Part shown: one piece after another, positions 1-6,885 of the stretch
How the letters are laid out: each line of letters starts with the position of its first letter
Position numbering within the stretch: the first letter of the stretch is position 1
NCBI GenBank assembly: GCA_004524595.1
Contig: SDOA01000136.1
Span: 1-9,890, forward strand
Length of the DNA stretch: 9,890 nucleotides
Origin: Candidatus Thorarchaeota archaeon
GTDB taxonomy: Archaea > Asgardarchaeota > Thorarchaeia > Thorarchaeales > Thorarchaeaceae
Direction of reading: 5' to 3'
The notes under the pieces: model-generated
What the model was told of the DNA's origin: nothing
Databases searched by the model: none
The model's input: the letters and a program-made list of their open reading frames with translations, nothing else
Program-made: the position numbers and the translations under genes

Positions 1-684
1 ACTATCTACTTGATTTCTTGGCCTAGTCATCTCTATCATACACAGAAAGATGTGCCGGAATTTCTTGATTTTGAATCAATTGGAGTGTATGCGGATTACG
101 CCCTCCGTTCTATCATTGAATTCTCTAATAATGAGCTGCTGTCAATTGATGTAATGACTCTTCTTGAATCAATCAACGAGAGAGTCAATGAATTCAGAGA
201 GATTGAGGAGAATCTTTTTAGGCTTCAAGAAGTATCTGATTTGGTAATACGAATTCTCGAATTTAAAACACCACTAGAACGGTTCTTACAGAGTTCACTT
301 GAAAATAAGAACAATAACAACACAGCAAAATTGAATGAATTCTTACTCACGACTGCAATGAAAATAAACAGGACAATTGGGGTTGTTGGGGGAGTACATG
401 AGGCTAGATACCTGTCATGTCTAGAGTTGATTAAAGAATATATCACAATCAACGCATTCCTCACAAAAATAGAAGCAGAACCTTTCATGAAAATTCATCC
501 CAGAACTCTTGCTAGCTTACGACTATTTGATGATGGTCGAAATAAGTTGGTAGATGTAATCAGTGTCATTATGGACTTGAGAAAAGAGTGCAACAGACTC
601 GTCGTCCAGATAAATGAGGAGATCAATCTCATGATTCATTATCTGAAAGAGATTCAGGAAAAAATCGAGGTGTTGTTGACCTAA
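1..684 (+). CDS. Unrecognised alpha-helical protein, 5' end outside window
   Basis: The reading frame is open from base 1 to a TAA at 682-684, so the gene very probably begins upstream. A TTG at position 10 is only the first possible start inside the window and has no convincing ribosome site. About 227 residues are visible. I do not recognise the family. The product is soluble-looking, with no signal peptide or membrane segment, and is predicted mostly helical. It is rich in Glu, Leu, Ile and Asn, has a short Asn-rich stretch near residues 98-102, and ends in an amphipathic, coiled-coil-like helix (about residues 190-222). No catalytic motif, zinc cluster or nucleotide-binding loop is visible. 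The next gene's ATG lies 22 bp downstream with its own SD site and no promoter is evident between them, so the two could be co-transcribed, but nothing ties them functionally. Confidence 0.7.
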   Translation, partial: TIYLISWPSHLYHTQKDVPEFLDFESIGVYADYALRSIIEFSNNELLSIDVMTLLESINERVNEFREIEENLFRLQEVSDLVIRILEFKTPLERFLQSSLENKNNNNTAKLNEFLLTTAMKINRTIGVVGGVHEARYLSCLELIKEYITINAFLTKIEAEPFMKIHPRTLASLRLFDDGRNKLVDVISVIMDLRKECNRLVVQINEEINLMIHYLKEIQEKIEVLLT

Positions 685-695
685 ACATTAGAAAA

Positions 696-700
696 AGGTG
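696..700 (+). promoter_or_regulatory. Ribosome binding site fixing the M20 start
   Basis: AGGTG lies 6 nt before the ATG at 707 and matches the archaeal anti-SD. Its last three bases form an in-frame GTG at 698 that could be mistaken for the start. The SD reading makes ATG 707 the better choice and shortens the protein by three residues. Confidence 0.65.
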
Positions 701-706
701 CAAAGA

Positions 707-1999
707 ATGAATAACAAAAATAATGAAGAAACAGTCTTCAACTGGATTAGTGATAATCAAAATGAACTAGTTAGTCTCTTGCAGGATTTGATAAGAATTC
801 CAAGCGTTTCTGGAGAGGAATTAGCCGTGCAGAATCGGCTTTACAAGGAATTAGAAACCATGGACCTAAATCCAGAGATGGTCTACCCGGATGAAAAGAA
901 GCTTCGCGAGCATAAAGACTTCTTTGAGACCACATCTTTTGTAAAATATGGATATGAACACCGGCCAAATGTCTGCGGACTGCTGAAAGGCACTGGGGGA
1001 GGTCGTTCCTTGTGCCTCAGTGGTCATGTTGATGTCGTATCACCGGAGCCACTGAATCAATGGACAAGAGGTCCCTGGTCTGGTGATATTGTTGATGGCA
1101 AGGTAGTTGGACGAGGGTCTGGGGACATGAAAGGCGGAGTTGCTGCAATGATTTTCGCTGTGAAAGCAATTCAAAAGTGCGGGATCAAGCTCAAGGGAGA
1201 TGTGCAAGTCGAGACCACTATTGAGGAGGAGGACGGTGGAATTGGAGGAGTGCTCTATTTGCGACTTGTAAGACCGAAGGTAGATGGAGCTTTAATTCCA
1301 GAGCCATCTCGCAATCACTCTATAAGTCTGGCAAGTGCAGGAGTCATGTACTTCAGAGCCACGACTCCAGGAATTCCTGCTCATGCGTCAACTGCTCATT
1401 TTGGAGTCAATGCAATTCATAATATGATGCTTGTGGTTGCTGAACTTGAGAAACTCCACAAAGATAGACAGGCTCGGATTAGATATCCCACTGCAGAATT
1501 GGATCCAAAAATGAAAGGAAGAGCTACCACAATCAATATTGGTGTTATTAGAGCAGGAGATTGGCCTTCCACAGTGCCAGGATTCTGCGATATTGAGTGT
1601 AGGATTGGATTCCCTCCGGGAGAGACACGAGAACAAGTAATGGCTGAAGTTGAAGCAGCAGTTAGGAAGGCAGCAGATAATGATGAATGGTTAGGTGAGA
1701 AATTGCCTAAGGTCACGTGGATTGGCTGGAAAGGAAGACCTCATGAAATAGAGGAGTCCAATCCTTTTGTTCAACAAGTGAAAGAATCTGTAAAGAAGGT
1801 GTTTGGAAAAGATCCCCCATTCACAGGAGGCGCCGCTGGCCTTGACACAAGGTTCTTTGTCCATCAGGGGATTCCTGCTGTCACTTGTGGACCTGAAACA
1901 GAGAGGACTCATTCGTATGATGAAACAGTAGACATTGAGTCACTTGTCAGAAATGCTCAAATTATCGCATCAACAATGATTGATTGGTGTGGTGAATGA
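707..1999 (+). CDS. M20-family metallo-amidohydrolase (ArgE/DapE-type deacylase)
   Basis: This is a 430-residue cytosolic zinc hydrolase of the M20/ArgE/DapE/ACY1 group, which cleaves N-acyl amide bonds on amino acids and related small molecules. The di-metal site is complete (numbering from ATG 707): H107-x-D109 in SGHVD, bridging D140 in GSGDMKGG, catalytic E174 with metal ligand E175 in the EEEDGG run, E199 in PEPS, and H402 in RTHSYDE. The inserted dimerisation domain spans roughly residues 210-325 and carries the usual PAHAS histidine (H226). The length is normal for the family. The site resembles ArgE/DapE-like deacylases rather than the hydantoinase/carbamoylase branch of M20. It starts a three-gene run and its stop is 3 bp before the next ATG. 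The exact substrate cannot be read from sequence. ArgE- or DapE-like roles are possible, but no arginine or lysine biosynthesis genes are adjacent, and the CE4 and SDR partners suggest a catabolic amide or half-amide substrate. Confidence 0.93.
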   Translation: MNNKNNEETVFNWISDNQNELVSLLQDLIRIPSVSGEELAVQNRLYKELETMDLNPEMVYPDEKKLREHKDFFETTSFVKYGYEHRPNVCGLLKGTGGGRSLCLSGHVDVVSPEPLNQWTRGPWSGDIVDGKVVGRGSGDMKGGVAAMIFAVKAIQKCGIKLKGDVQVETTIEEEDGGIGGVLYLRLVRPKVDGALIPEPSRNHSISLASAGVMYFRATTPGIPAHASTAHFGVNAIHNMMLVVAELEKLHKDRQARIRYPTAELDPKMKGRATTINIGVIRAGDWPSTVPGFCDIECRIGFPPGETREQVMAEVEAAVRKAADNDEWLGEKLPKVTWIGWKGRPHEIEESNPFVQQVKESVKKVFGKDPPFTGGAAGLDTRFFVHQGIPAVTCGPETERTHSYDETVDIESLVRNAQIIASTMIDWCGE

Positions 2000-2002
2000 A
2001 GA

Positions 2003-2830
2003 ATGGAATGGAAAAATGGAACTAAATGTGCTGTTTGTTTAACCTTTGATTTTGATGCAGACTCAAACTGGCGCAATGCCCTACGTCGGCAGAAAATCGA
2101 GAGAGAATGTCCAGTGGTCCTGTCGTTGGGTGAGTACGCTCCAAGAGCCGCTCTACCACGAATACTTAGACTTTTGAAAAAATACAACATCAAAGCAGGA
2201 TTCTTTGTTCCTGGCGAAGTCGCAGACAGATTCACAGAATCGGTCAGAGATATTCATAGTCAGGGACACGAGATCGCACATCACGGATATTCACACACAA
2301 ATCCTGCTGTCTTGAGTATTGAGGACGAGAGAGAGGAACTTAGGCGTGGTGCTGAGGCATTAGAGCGAATTATTCACTACAGACCTGTGGGGTATCGTGC
2401 GCCGGGAGCTGATATGAGCCCAAACACCTACTCTCTCCTCTTCGAAAATGGTCTCTTCTATGATAGCACAATGATGAATGATGATCTTCCATACATTGTG
2501 ACAAAGGACGACATGAAAATTGTAGAGTTACCCATGCGTTGGGCTCTGGATGATTGGGTTCATTTTGGCTTCAATATGTACCCAAACCTACCATACTCAA
2601 GCGGCATAAGTAGCCAGGAAAAAGTCTTCGAAATCTGGTCAGCTGAATTCGAAGCACTCTATGATGAAGGTTTATACTTCATGTTGACAATGCATCCTCA
2701 GATTATTGGACAGCCATCAAGAGCCAGTATGCTTGAAAGGTTAATTTCACTAATGAAATCGAAACCTGATGTGTGGTTTGCAACACCAAGAGAAGTTGCT
2801 GAGTTTTGGCTTGAACATAAAGGAGATTGA
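2003..2830 (+). CDS. CE4 polysaccharide-deacetylase-fold hydrolase, HpPgdA/imidase/PuuE-like
   Basis: This 275-residue NodB-fold (CE4) protein has no signal peptide, so it is cytosolic. Metal ligands appear intact: D18 in TFDFDAD, and H94 and H98 in the HGYSH motif. Other CE4 motifs follow: YRAPG at 131-135, DS at 154-155, and MHP at 230-232 with the late histidine H231. The insertion around EYAPRAALPRILRLLKKY, the HGYSHTNP form of motif 2 and the MHPQ ending match the HpPgdA-like branch from my knowledge of the family. That branch and its relatives include cyclic imidase and the PuuE allantoinase, so an extracellular glycan substrate is not required. SD GGTGA at 1991-1995 overlaps the end of the M20 gene and sits 7 nt before the ATG. 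Being sandwiched between an M20 amidohydrolase and an SDR favours a soluble small-molecule role such as imide or ureide ring opening. Amino-sugar deacetylation is the alternative. Confidence 0.88.
   Translation: MEWKNGTKCAVCLTFDFDADSNWRNALRRQKIERECPVVLSLGEYAPRAALPRILRLLKKYNIKAGFFVPGEVADRFTESVRDIHSQGHEIAHHGYSHTNPAVLSIEDEREELRRGAEALERIIHYRPVGYRAPGADMSPNTYSLLFENGLFYDSTMMNDDLPYIVTKDDMKIVELPMRWALDDWVHFGFNMYPNLPYSSGISSQEKVFEIWSAEFEALYDEGLYFMLTMHPQIIGQPSRASMLERLISLMKSKPDVWFATPREVAEFWLEHKGD
2821..2826 (+). promoter_or_regulatory. Ribosome binding site fixing the SDR start
   Basis: AGGAGA sits inside the last codons of the CE4 gene, 8 nt before GTG 2835. It supports GTG 2835 over an in-frame ATG at 2769 that lies inside the upstream gene. 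Confidence 0.65.
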
Positions 2831-2834
2831 TTAC

Positions 2835-3593
2835 GTGAAAACGCTAGATGGTAAGGTTGTAGTTATCACTGGAGTAGCAGGCGGAATTGGAAGTGTAACA
2901 GCCATTCTCTTTGCTAAAGAAGGAGCAAGAATTGTAGGTTCTGATATTGATGAAGAAGGCGGCAACACGATAGCAGCAGAGATTAGAGCATCAGGCGGTA
3001 GCATGACATTTGTCAAGGCTAACATCTCCAAAGAGGAAGATATCAAAGGAATTTTCAAAATTGCACACCAATTTGGAGGAGTTGATATTCTATTCAACAA
3101 TGCAGGGATTGAAGGAACTCTAAGTCTGCTGGACACTTCCGAAAATGATTGGAACAACTGTATCGATGTAAATCTGAAGTCTGTATTTTTCTGTTCGAAA
3201 TACGCAATCCCGCAAATGAAAGAAAAGAAAAAAGGTGTGATCATTAACAGCTCGTCTGTTGCTGGTCTTCAAGGTTCTTTTTCACCATCATATTCTGCAG
3301 CGAAAGGTGGAGTCGTTGCACTTACTAAAGCCTTAGCTTCCGATTTTGGTGAGCATAATATCCGAGTCAATTGCATCTGTCCAGGGGCTATCGAATCACC
3401 CATGCTGGAAAGGGTAACAGCTCGACAAGGTGACAGAAAAGAGATTCGTGCGAAACGAATGATGAACTATCCTCTCGGTCGGTTCGGTTATCCCGAAGAG
3501 GTGGCGAAGGTTGCATTGTTTTTAGCCTCTGATGAATCATCATTTATCACCGGACAAGCAATTGTAATCGATGGTGGTTTTACAACAAGATAG
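2835..3593 (+). CDS. Short-chain dehydrogenase/reductase (classical SDR, FabG-like)
   Basis: This is a 252-residue classical SDR, a single Rossmann domain of normal length, oxidising or reducing an alcohol/carbonyl pair. The cofactor loop TGVAGGIG (residues 12-19) and the acidic D37 at the end of beta-2 (GSDID) predict NAD(H) preference over NADP(H). Then come NNAG at 88-91, the catalytic set N112 (helix 4), S140 in NSSSVAG, Y153 and K157 in YSAAK, the PGAIESPM substrate-loop segment at 183-190, and the C-terminal SSFITG...DGG signature. GTG at 2835 is chosen as start because it has an SD site and gives the standard short N-terminus before the TLDGKVVVITG strand. It is the last gene of the operon with the M20 and CE4 hydrolases, 4 bp after the CE4 stop, and probably oxidises or reduces a product of that pathway. 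Its substrate cannot be assigned. Confidence 0.92.
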   Translation: MKTLDGKVVVITGVAGGIGSVTAILFAKEGARIVGSDIDEEGGNTIAAEIRASGGSMTFVKANISKEEDIKGIFKIAHQFGGVDILFNNAGIEGTLSLLDTSENDWNNCIDVNLKSVFFCSKYAIPQMKEKKKGVIINSSSVAGLQGSFSPSYSAAKGGVVALTKALASDFGEHNIRVNCICPGAIESPMLERVTARQGDRKEIRAKRMMNYPLGRFGYPEEVAKVALFLASDESSFITGQAIVIDGGFTTR

Positions 3594-3662
3594 CATTAGT
3601 CATTGCACAAATTACTGATGCTTGACGATTTTAATTTCAGGTGCCTAGTGAAAAGTTGCTCG

Positions 3663-3671
3663 TTTTGTTTT
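3663..3671 (+). terminator. Possible T-rich terminator after the operon
   Basis: TTTTGTTTT lies 70 bp past the SDR stop. Archaeal transcription often ends on such T-rich stretches without a hairpin, and none is seen here. The rest of the 237-bp gap (3594-3830) holds no ORF or structured RNA that I can recognise apart from the PFK promoter near its end. Confidence 0.3.
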
Positions 3672-3798
3672 CATCTTAAGAGAATAGTCAATTATCAGAC
3701 TGTTCATTAATATCTGCCCATACTTTTGTGGTTTCAAGTATTAGAAAGAATGTTGCTTTTAGTGTAGGAATTACGATTGTATTTGTGACATACCTTGT

Positions 3799-3808
3799 CT
3801 TTATTTGC
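3799..3808 (+). promoter_or_regulatory. TATA-like box for a leaderless PFK transcript
   Basis: CTTTATTTGC is centred about 27-28 bp before the PFK ATG, the usual archaeal TATA-to-start distance. The 15 bases before the ATG contain no SD site. Together these suggest that transcription starts at or next to the A of the ATG. Confidence 0.45.
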
Positions 3809-3830
3809 ATGTATTGATATATGACAAACT

Positions 3831-4796
3831 ATGAAGATTGGAGTACTTACGAGTGGCGGCGATGCTCCAGCAATGAACGCTGCCATACGCTCAATAACGC
3901 GTATTGGAATTCATAGACACTGCGAGATTCATGGGATATTCGGTGGTTTTCAAGGAATTCTCAATGAACAGATACATGAGTTGAATTCTAGATCTGTTTC
4001 GAGAATCTTGCATAGAGGTGGGACGTTCCTGACGACTGGAAGATCAGAGGAATTTATGACTGAAAAAGGACAAAAGAAGGCCGCTAAAATCCTGACATAC
4101 CGTGGTTTTGACGCCTTAATTGCGATTGGAGGAGATGGTACAATGCGCGGATTAGCGGCACTCAGTCAATATTGGAAGGGTAAATTGATTGGTCTCCCCG
4201 GTACTATTGATAACGATCTCTATGGTACAGATTACACCATAGGTTTTGATACAGCAGTGAATAACGCACTTGAGGCCCTTGATAAGATTCGTGACACCGC
4301 AGAAGCTTTTTCCCGTACCTTCCTCGTTGAGGTTATGGGCCGCCATGCAGGATTTATTGCATTTCATGTAGGCTTTGCAACTGGCGCATCAGCAATTCTG
4401 ATGCCTGAAACCACGACAACAATAGATGAACTTGCTCAGAGTATTATTGCTGCAAAAGAGAGAGCAAAGTCAAGTGTCTTGGTTGTAGTAGCTGAAGGTG
4501 ATGAGTTAGGAAATGCTGATACTATAGCAAAAGCGTTATCTAAAAAGATAAACGAAAAATGTAGAGTATCAGTTCTCGGATATATACAAAGAGGAGGAAA
4601 TCCTACCCATTTCGATAGAATTTTAGCTACTCGTCTTGGTGCATATGCAGTAGAATGCTTATTGAATGGTCAAGATGGAGGTCTGGTGGGAGAAGTCAAT
4701 GGCAAGCTCCTATTGACACCATTTGAGGAAACTTGGACCAAAAAGAAACCCATCGATCAATGGATGCTAGGACTTCTCGATGAATTATCGAGCTGA
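3831..4796 (+). CDS. pfkA: ATP-dependent 6-phosphofructokinase, bacterial PfkA type
   Basis: This 321-residue enzyme phosphorylates fructose 6-phosphate to fructose 1,6-bisphosphate in glycolysis. It is a full-length member of the PFK-A superfamily and its numbering is almost the same as E. coli PfkA. Visible motifs are: TSGGDAP (7-13), IGGDG with D102-G103, catalytic PGTIDND with D127 and D129, R162, MGR at 169-171, E222, R245 and QRGGNP at 253-258. Glycines at the positions equivalent to E. coli 104 and 124 mark the ATP-dependent, not PPi-dependent, type. One substitution stands out: the histidine that binds the sugar phosphate in E. coli (H249) is Y251 here. It is flanked by a 237-bp gap upstream and a DinB-fold gene 87 bp downstream. 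Many archaea use ADP-dependent or PfkB-type kinases instead, so this may be an acquired bacterial gene. Allosteric behaviour cannot be judged. Confidence 0.95.
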   Translation: MKIGVLTSGGDAPAMNAAIRSITRIGIHRHCEIHGIFGGFQGILNEQIHELNSRSVSRILHRGGTFLTTGRSEEFMTEKGQKKAAKILTYRGFDALIAIGGDGTMRGLAALSQYWKGKLIGLPGTIDNDLYGTDYTIGFDTAVNNALEALDKIRDTAEAFSRTFLVEVMGRHAGFIAFHVGFATGASAILMPETTTTIDELAQSIIAAKERAKSSVLVVVAEGDELGNADTIAKALSKKINEKCRVSVLGYIQRGGNPTHFDRILATRLGAYAVECLLNGQDGGLVGEVNGKLLLTPFEETWTKKKPIDQWMLGLLDELSS

Positions 4797-4883
4797 TTGA
4801 ATTATTTAATATCTAACTCATAAAGAAATCATCTCTCGGTAAACTAATACGGTAGGAATGTAAAGGATAACAAGGCGATTCCT

Positions 4884-5351
4884 TTGGTGTTCAAGTATTT
4901 AGCCGACTATCATCTGTGGGCGGGATGGAAAATGAGGGAAGTTCTCAAAGAGCTTGATACTGACACTTTTACAAAGGAGGTAGCTGGAAAGAGCCCAAAG
5001 GATATTGTTCAACACATTGTTTTAGCCTTAGAAACCTGTTTCTTCTATGTCCAAGATGAGAGAGATGAAAGTGTCTTCGAGCGTGTTAGAAGGTTACCAA
5101 GACAAGAATTATTGAAACGTTGGGAAATATTGGATACTCGATTGAGTCAAGCAATTGGAGAAATACCGCAAGGCAAAATACCCGTCACTCACATTCAAGA
5201 AGAGCCATTTGAGATCGATGTCTTCGATTTCTTTCTCCAATATCTAATTCATACTACACATCATCGAGGACAACTTGCCATGGTCTTGAGTGAACTTGGT
5301 TACGATGTACCAGGTACAGATTATCTTATGTTCTTTGGAGAGAACCTGTAA
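4884..5351 (+). CDS. DinB/YfiT-fold putative metal-dependent protein
   Basis: This 155-residue four-helix-bundle protein belongs to the DinB superfamily, some of whose members are thiol-dependent S-transferases or metal-dependent hydrolases while many have no known role. The presumed metal-binding histidine triad is complete: H44 on helix 2 (IVQH) and H123 plus H127 in the HTTHHRGQ motif. The N-terminus YHLWAGWKM matches the family's tryptophan-bearing first helix. The start is TTG 4884 or the adjacent GTG 4887. The frame is closed by a stop at 4845-4847 and no in-frame ATG exists, and a weak SD (AAGGCGAT, 4872-4879) lies just upstream. The 87-bp gap after PFK is AT-rich near 4800-4812 and could carry its own promoter, or the gene could be read through from PFK. 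Its substrate is unknown. Co-regulation with PFK is not shown. Confidence 0.85.
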   Translation: MVFKYLADYHLWAGWKMREVLKELDTDTFTKEVAGKSPKDIVQHIVLALETCFFYVQDERDESVFERVRRLPRQELLKRWEILDTRLSQAIGEIPQGKIPVTHIQEEPFEIDVFDFFLQYLIHTTHHRGQLAMVLSELGYDVPGTDYLMFFGENL

Positions 5352-5382
5352 ATTTTCCACATCTTCACCATTAGATATCGAG

Positions 5383-5395
5383 TATTTATTTAAAA
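5383..5395 (+). promoter_or_regulatory. TATA-like box upstream of the zinc-ribbon gene
   Basis: TATTTATTTAAAA is an AT-only block centred about 26 bp upstream of position 5415. That would give a transcript with a leader of about 20 nt containing the GAGAGG ribosome site at 5421-5426. Confidence 0.5.
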
Positions 5396-5435
5396 CCAAT
5401 CTCATCATCAAATATGTTGCGAGAGGAACGTTACC

Positions 5436-5780
5436 TTGGTCGAATGCGATAGTTGTGGAGCTAGTGTTGATTTTGGTGATTCTCATTGTCCATACTGTGG
5501 ACAGCAATTGAAACAAAAAACAAGTACTATCAGACCCTCAAGTGGACAAAGCAGCACATATTCTTTTGATAGAGAAACTGGAACCATTCATTTTGGAGAT
5601 GGTGAAGCAGGTGCTAAAATGACATCTGGAAGAGATAACGTAGCTGCATCATACAGAGGAGGAAGTGGAGATCAAGGGAACTTGGTATGTCCTAATTGTA
5701 GACATCGCCACAAGAAACCTACTCCTAAATGTGAAAAATGTGGCACATCGCTTCTTCGTGCAACAAGGATGAAACGTTGA
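5436..5780 (+). CDS. Small double zinc-ribbon protein with baseplate-like linker motif
   Basis: This 114-residue protein has one CxxC...CxxC zinc ribbon at each end: C4, C7, C18, C21 and C85, C88, C99, C102. The tail is basic (RATRMKR). It starts at TTG 5436, the only start giving the normal VECDSCG opening, and GAGAGG lies 9 nt upstream. The 60-residue middle is Ser/Gly-rich and not just filler. Residues 43-83 hold a patterned block with F53-G54-D55-G56, G59, G65, N68-V69, A71, Y73-R74, G78 and G81-N82. From memory this closely follows a conserved motif of phage-tail/contractile-injection baseplate assembly proteins (gpJ/TIGR02243-like). Paired zinc ribbons usually bind nucleic acid or partner proteins. 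The function is not known. It has its own promoter and no visible functional link to its neighbours. Confidence 0.82.
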   Translation: MVECDSCGASVDFGDSHCPYCGQQLKQKTSTIRPSSGQSSTYSFDRETGTIHFGDGEAGAKMTSGRDNVAASYRGGSGDQGNLVCPNCRHRHKKPTPKCEKCGTSLLRATRMKR

Positions 5781-5848
5781 GTTTTAAATAATTTCACAAA
5801 CACGTTAGAAAACATCAAGTCAAGTCTATATTATTAGATATCCATTCC

Positions 5849-5853
5849 TTTTT
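5849..5853 (+). terminator. Possible T-tract in the convergent gap
   Basis: A T5 run with AT-rich flanks lies 68 bp after the zinc-ribbon stop, in the 96-bp gap between two converging genes. No hairpin is seen, so this is a weak call. Confidence 0.22.
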
Positions 5854-5876
5854 AATTCAAAATTGAACATGCATTT

Positions 5877-6803
5877 CTACAATATCTTTTCCCAATAATG
5901 AATATTTGACCGAGAGAACCCAAGAGAATCATAGAGTTTAGTTGCAGCCTGTGTATTTGCAGCTCCAATGATTGTCACTGATTGCGGGCTATATTTTTGT
6001 AATCTGTAAAGTCCTTCACAACATATTGCTTTTGCAAGCCCTTTTTGCCTATGATTAGGATGGACACCTACTGGTTCTAATTCAGCAAATCTACTAACAG
6101 GGTCTATGCGAACAGTTGTAAATGCTGCAAATGTCCCATCCGGTGCCACAATGACAATGTCAAGCTCTTTATTGTAGAACTCAGCTTCGCTATACACCTT
6201 AGCAAGATGTGGAGTCATATTCATACAGTGGTTGAACACGGAACTGATCACAGAGCGATATTCTTCAAAATCCTTCTCAATATCAACATCCCTAATAGTA
6301 TAATTCTTTGGTAGCTCTACTTTTGGAATAGGTAGGTCAACGGGACGAATTCGTTCATGTGCCATGGGTCCTCTGTCCGTATAACCTAGCTTGCGAAGGA
6401 GTTCTTGACGATGGTGGTCCCACTCACTGACACTGAAGATAAGTAGCTTCTTATCTCTGTTTTTTTGGATTTCCTGAATCTGTTCTTCGAGCCAAAGCAC
6501 AAGTTTCCTCTCAAGATGACGGTACTCTGGATGAATGAGGATACGACATTCACCATTAGGTTTAGATATTGTCACGGCAATTATTTTTGAATCAGATGAT
6601 TGCTTTTCATTATCTTCCCATATTTTGACCTGCTCATCTTCGTCATCTTCATACTCTGTCCCGCAAGGACCTCGCCACATATTTTCAAACATTGACGGAA
6701 TCCAATTCATGTATGTCCTCGTGAGATTATATGTTTCAATCAAGAACTCTCTGACTCTATCAAAGTCTTCTCTGTGATAGAATGAGTGCATTGTTATTGC
6801 CAT
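5877..6803 (-). CDS. Tandem GNAT-family N-acetyltransferase
   Basis: This 308-residue protein has two GNAT-like halves. The C-terminal half (about 168-308) is a convincing acetyl-CoA-dependent acetyltransferase domain: the VGVHPNHRQKGLAKA segment at 245-259 contains the RQKGLA form of the Q/RxxGxG/A pyrophosphate loop, followed by N283 and the LYDSLGF signature at 290-296. The N-terminal half (about 1-155) keeps the fold pattern (ILIHPEYR, then a helix, then LRKLGY at 136-141), but the CoA loop is degenerate (R95-H-L-E-R-K), so it is probably structural or substrate-binding. A strongly acidic insertion sits at residues 50-65. ATG 6803 is preferred over the in-frame ATG at 6872 because the upstream extension is not GNAT-like and a TATA-like box lies inside it. 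An ATG at 6791 is also possible. The acceptor substrate is unknown, and small molecules or protein N-termini are both open. It is divergent from the HAD gene. Confidence 0.85.
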   Translation of the reverse strand: MAITMHSFYHREDFDRVREFLIETYNLTRTYMNWIPSMFENMWRGPCGTEYEDDEDEQVKIWEDNEKQSSDSKIIAVTISKPNGECRILIHPEYRHLERKLVLWLEEQIQEIQKNRDKKLLIFSVSEWDHHRQELLRKLGYTDRGPMAHERIRPVDLPIPKVELPKNYTIRDVDIEKDFEEYRSVISSVFNHCMNMTPHLAKVYSEAEFYNKELDIVIVAPDGTFAAFTTVRIDPVSRFAELEPVGVHPNHRQKGLAKAICCEGLYRLQKYSPQSVTIIGAANTQAATKLYDSLGFSRSNIHYWEKIL

Positions 6804-6830
6804 CGTTGGTTCGGTGCATTGACAATTAGA

Positions 6831-6840
6831 ATAAAATATG
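6831..6840. promoter_or_regulatory. Shared AT box between divergent GNAT and HAD genes
   Basis: On the minus strand the block reads CATATTTTAT, centred about 32 bp before the GNAT ATG at 6803 and implying a leader of only a few bases. On the plus strand the same block would place a start near 6862, giving the HAD mRNA a leader of about 29 nt that contains its SD. Bidirectional use is inference. Confidence 0.4.
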
Positions 6841-6880
6841 AGTATTCTGAAGCACGCAAGATAAATCCTCATTTAGTTTT

Positions 6881-6885
6881 GGTGA
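6881..6885 (+). promoter_or_regulatory. Ribosome binding site of the HAD gene
   Basis: GGTGA ends 5 nt before ATG 6891. It matches the archaeal anti-SD and supports this start. The divergent GNAT gene shows no such site, so the two genes appear to use different initiation modes. Confidence 0.6.

Noticed and set aside
698..706. GTG 698 as start of the M20 gene
   Set aside because: The GTG is part of the SD sequence for ATG 707.
2769..2834. Upstream ATG 2769 for the SDR gene
   Set aside because: It would overlap the CE4 gene by 62 bp and add a non-SDR N-terminus. GTG 2835 has an SD site and a standard SDR opening.
2831..3244. 137-codon open frame on the minus strand
   Set aside because: It lies opposite the well-supported SDR gene and its translation looks like an antisense shadow with no recognisable domain.
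3594..3830. Possible small RNA or tRNA in the 237-bp gap
   Set aside because: I found no cloverleaf, C/D box pair or strong stem. Only a T-rich stretch and a TATA-like box are supported.
3831..4796. PPi-dependent phosphofructokinase
   Set aside because: The two diagnostic positions (equivalent to E. coli 104 and 124) are both Gly, the ATP-type pattern.
5244..5516. 90-codon minus-strand and 73-codon plus-strand frames near the DinB/zinc-ribbon junction
   Set aside because: They overlap two genes with clear motifs and a TATA box, and show no motif or ribosome site of their own.
6804..6872. In-frame ATG at 6872 adding 23 residues to the GNAT protein
   Set aside because: The added segment is not GNAT-like, and the probable TATA box lies within it. 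ATG 6803 fits the promoter spacing better.
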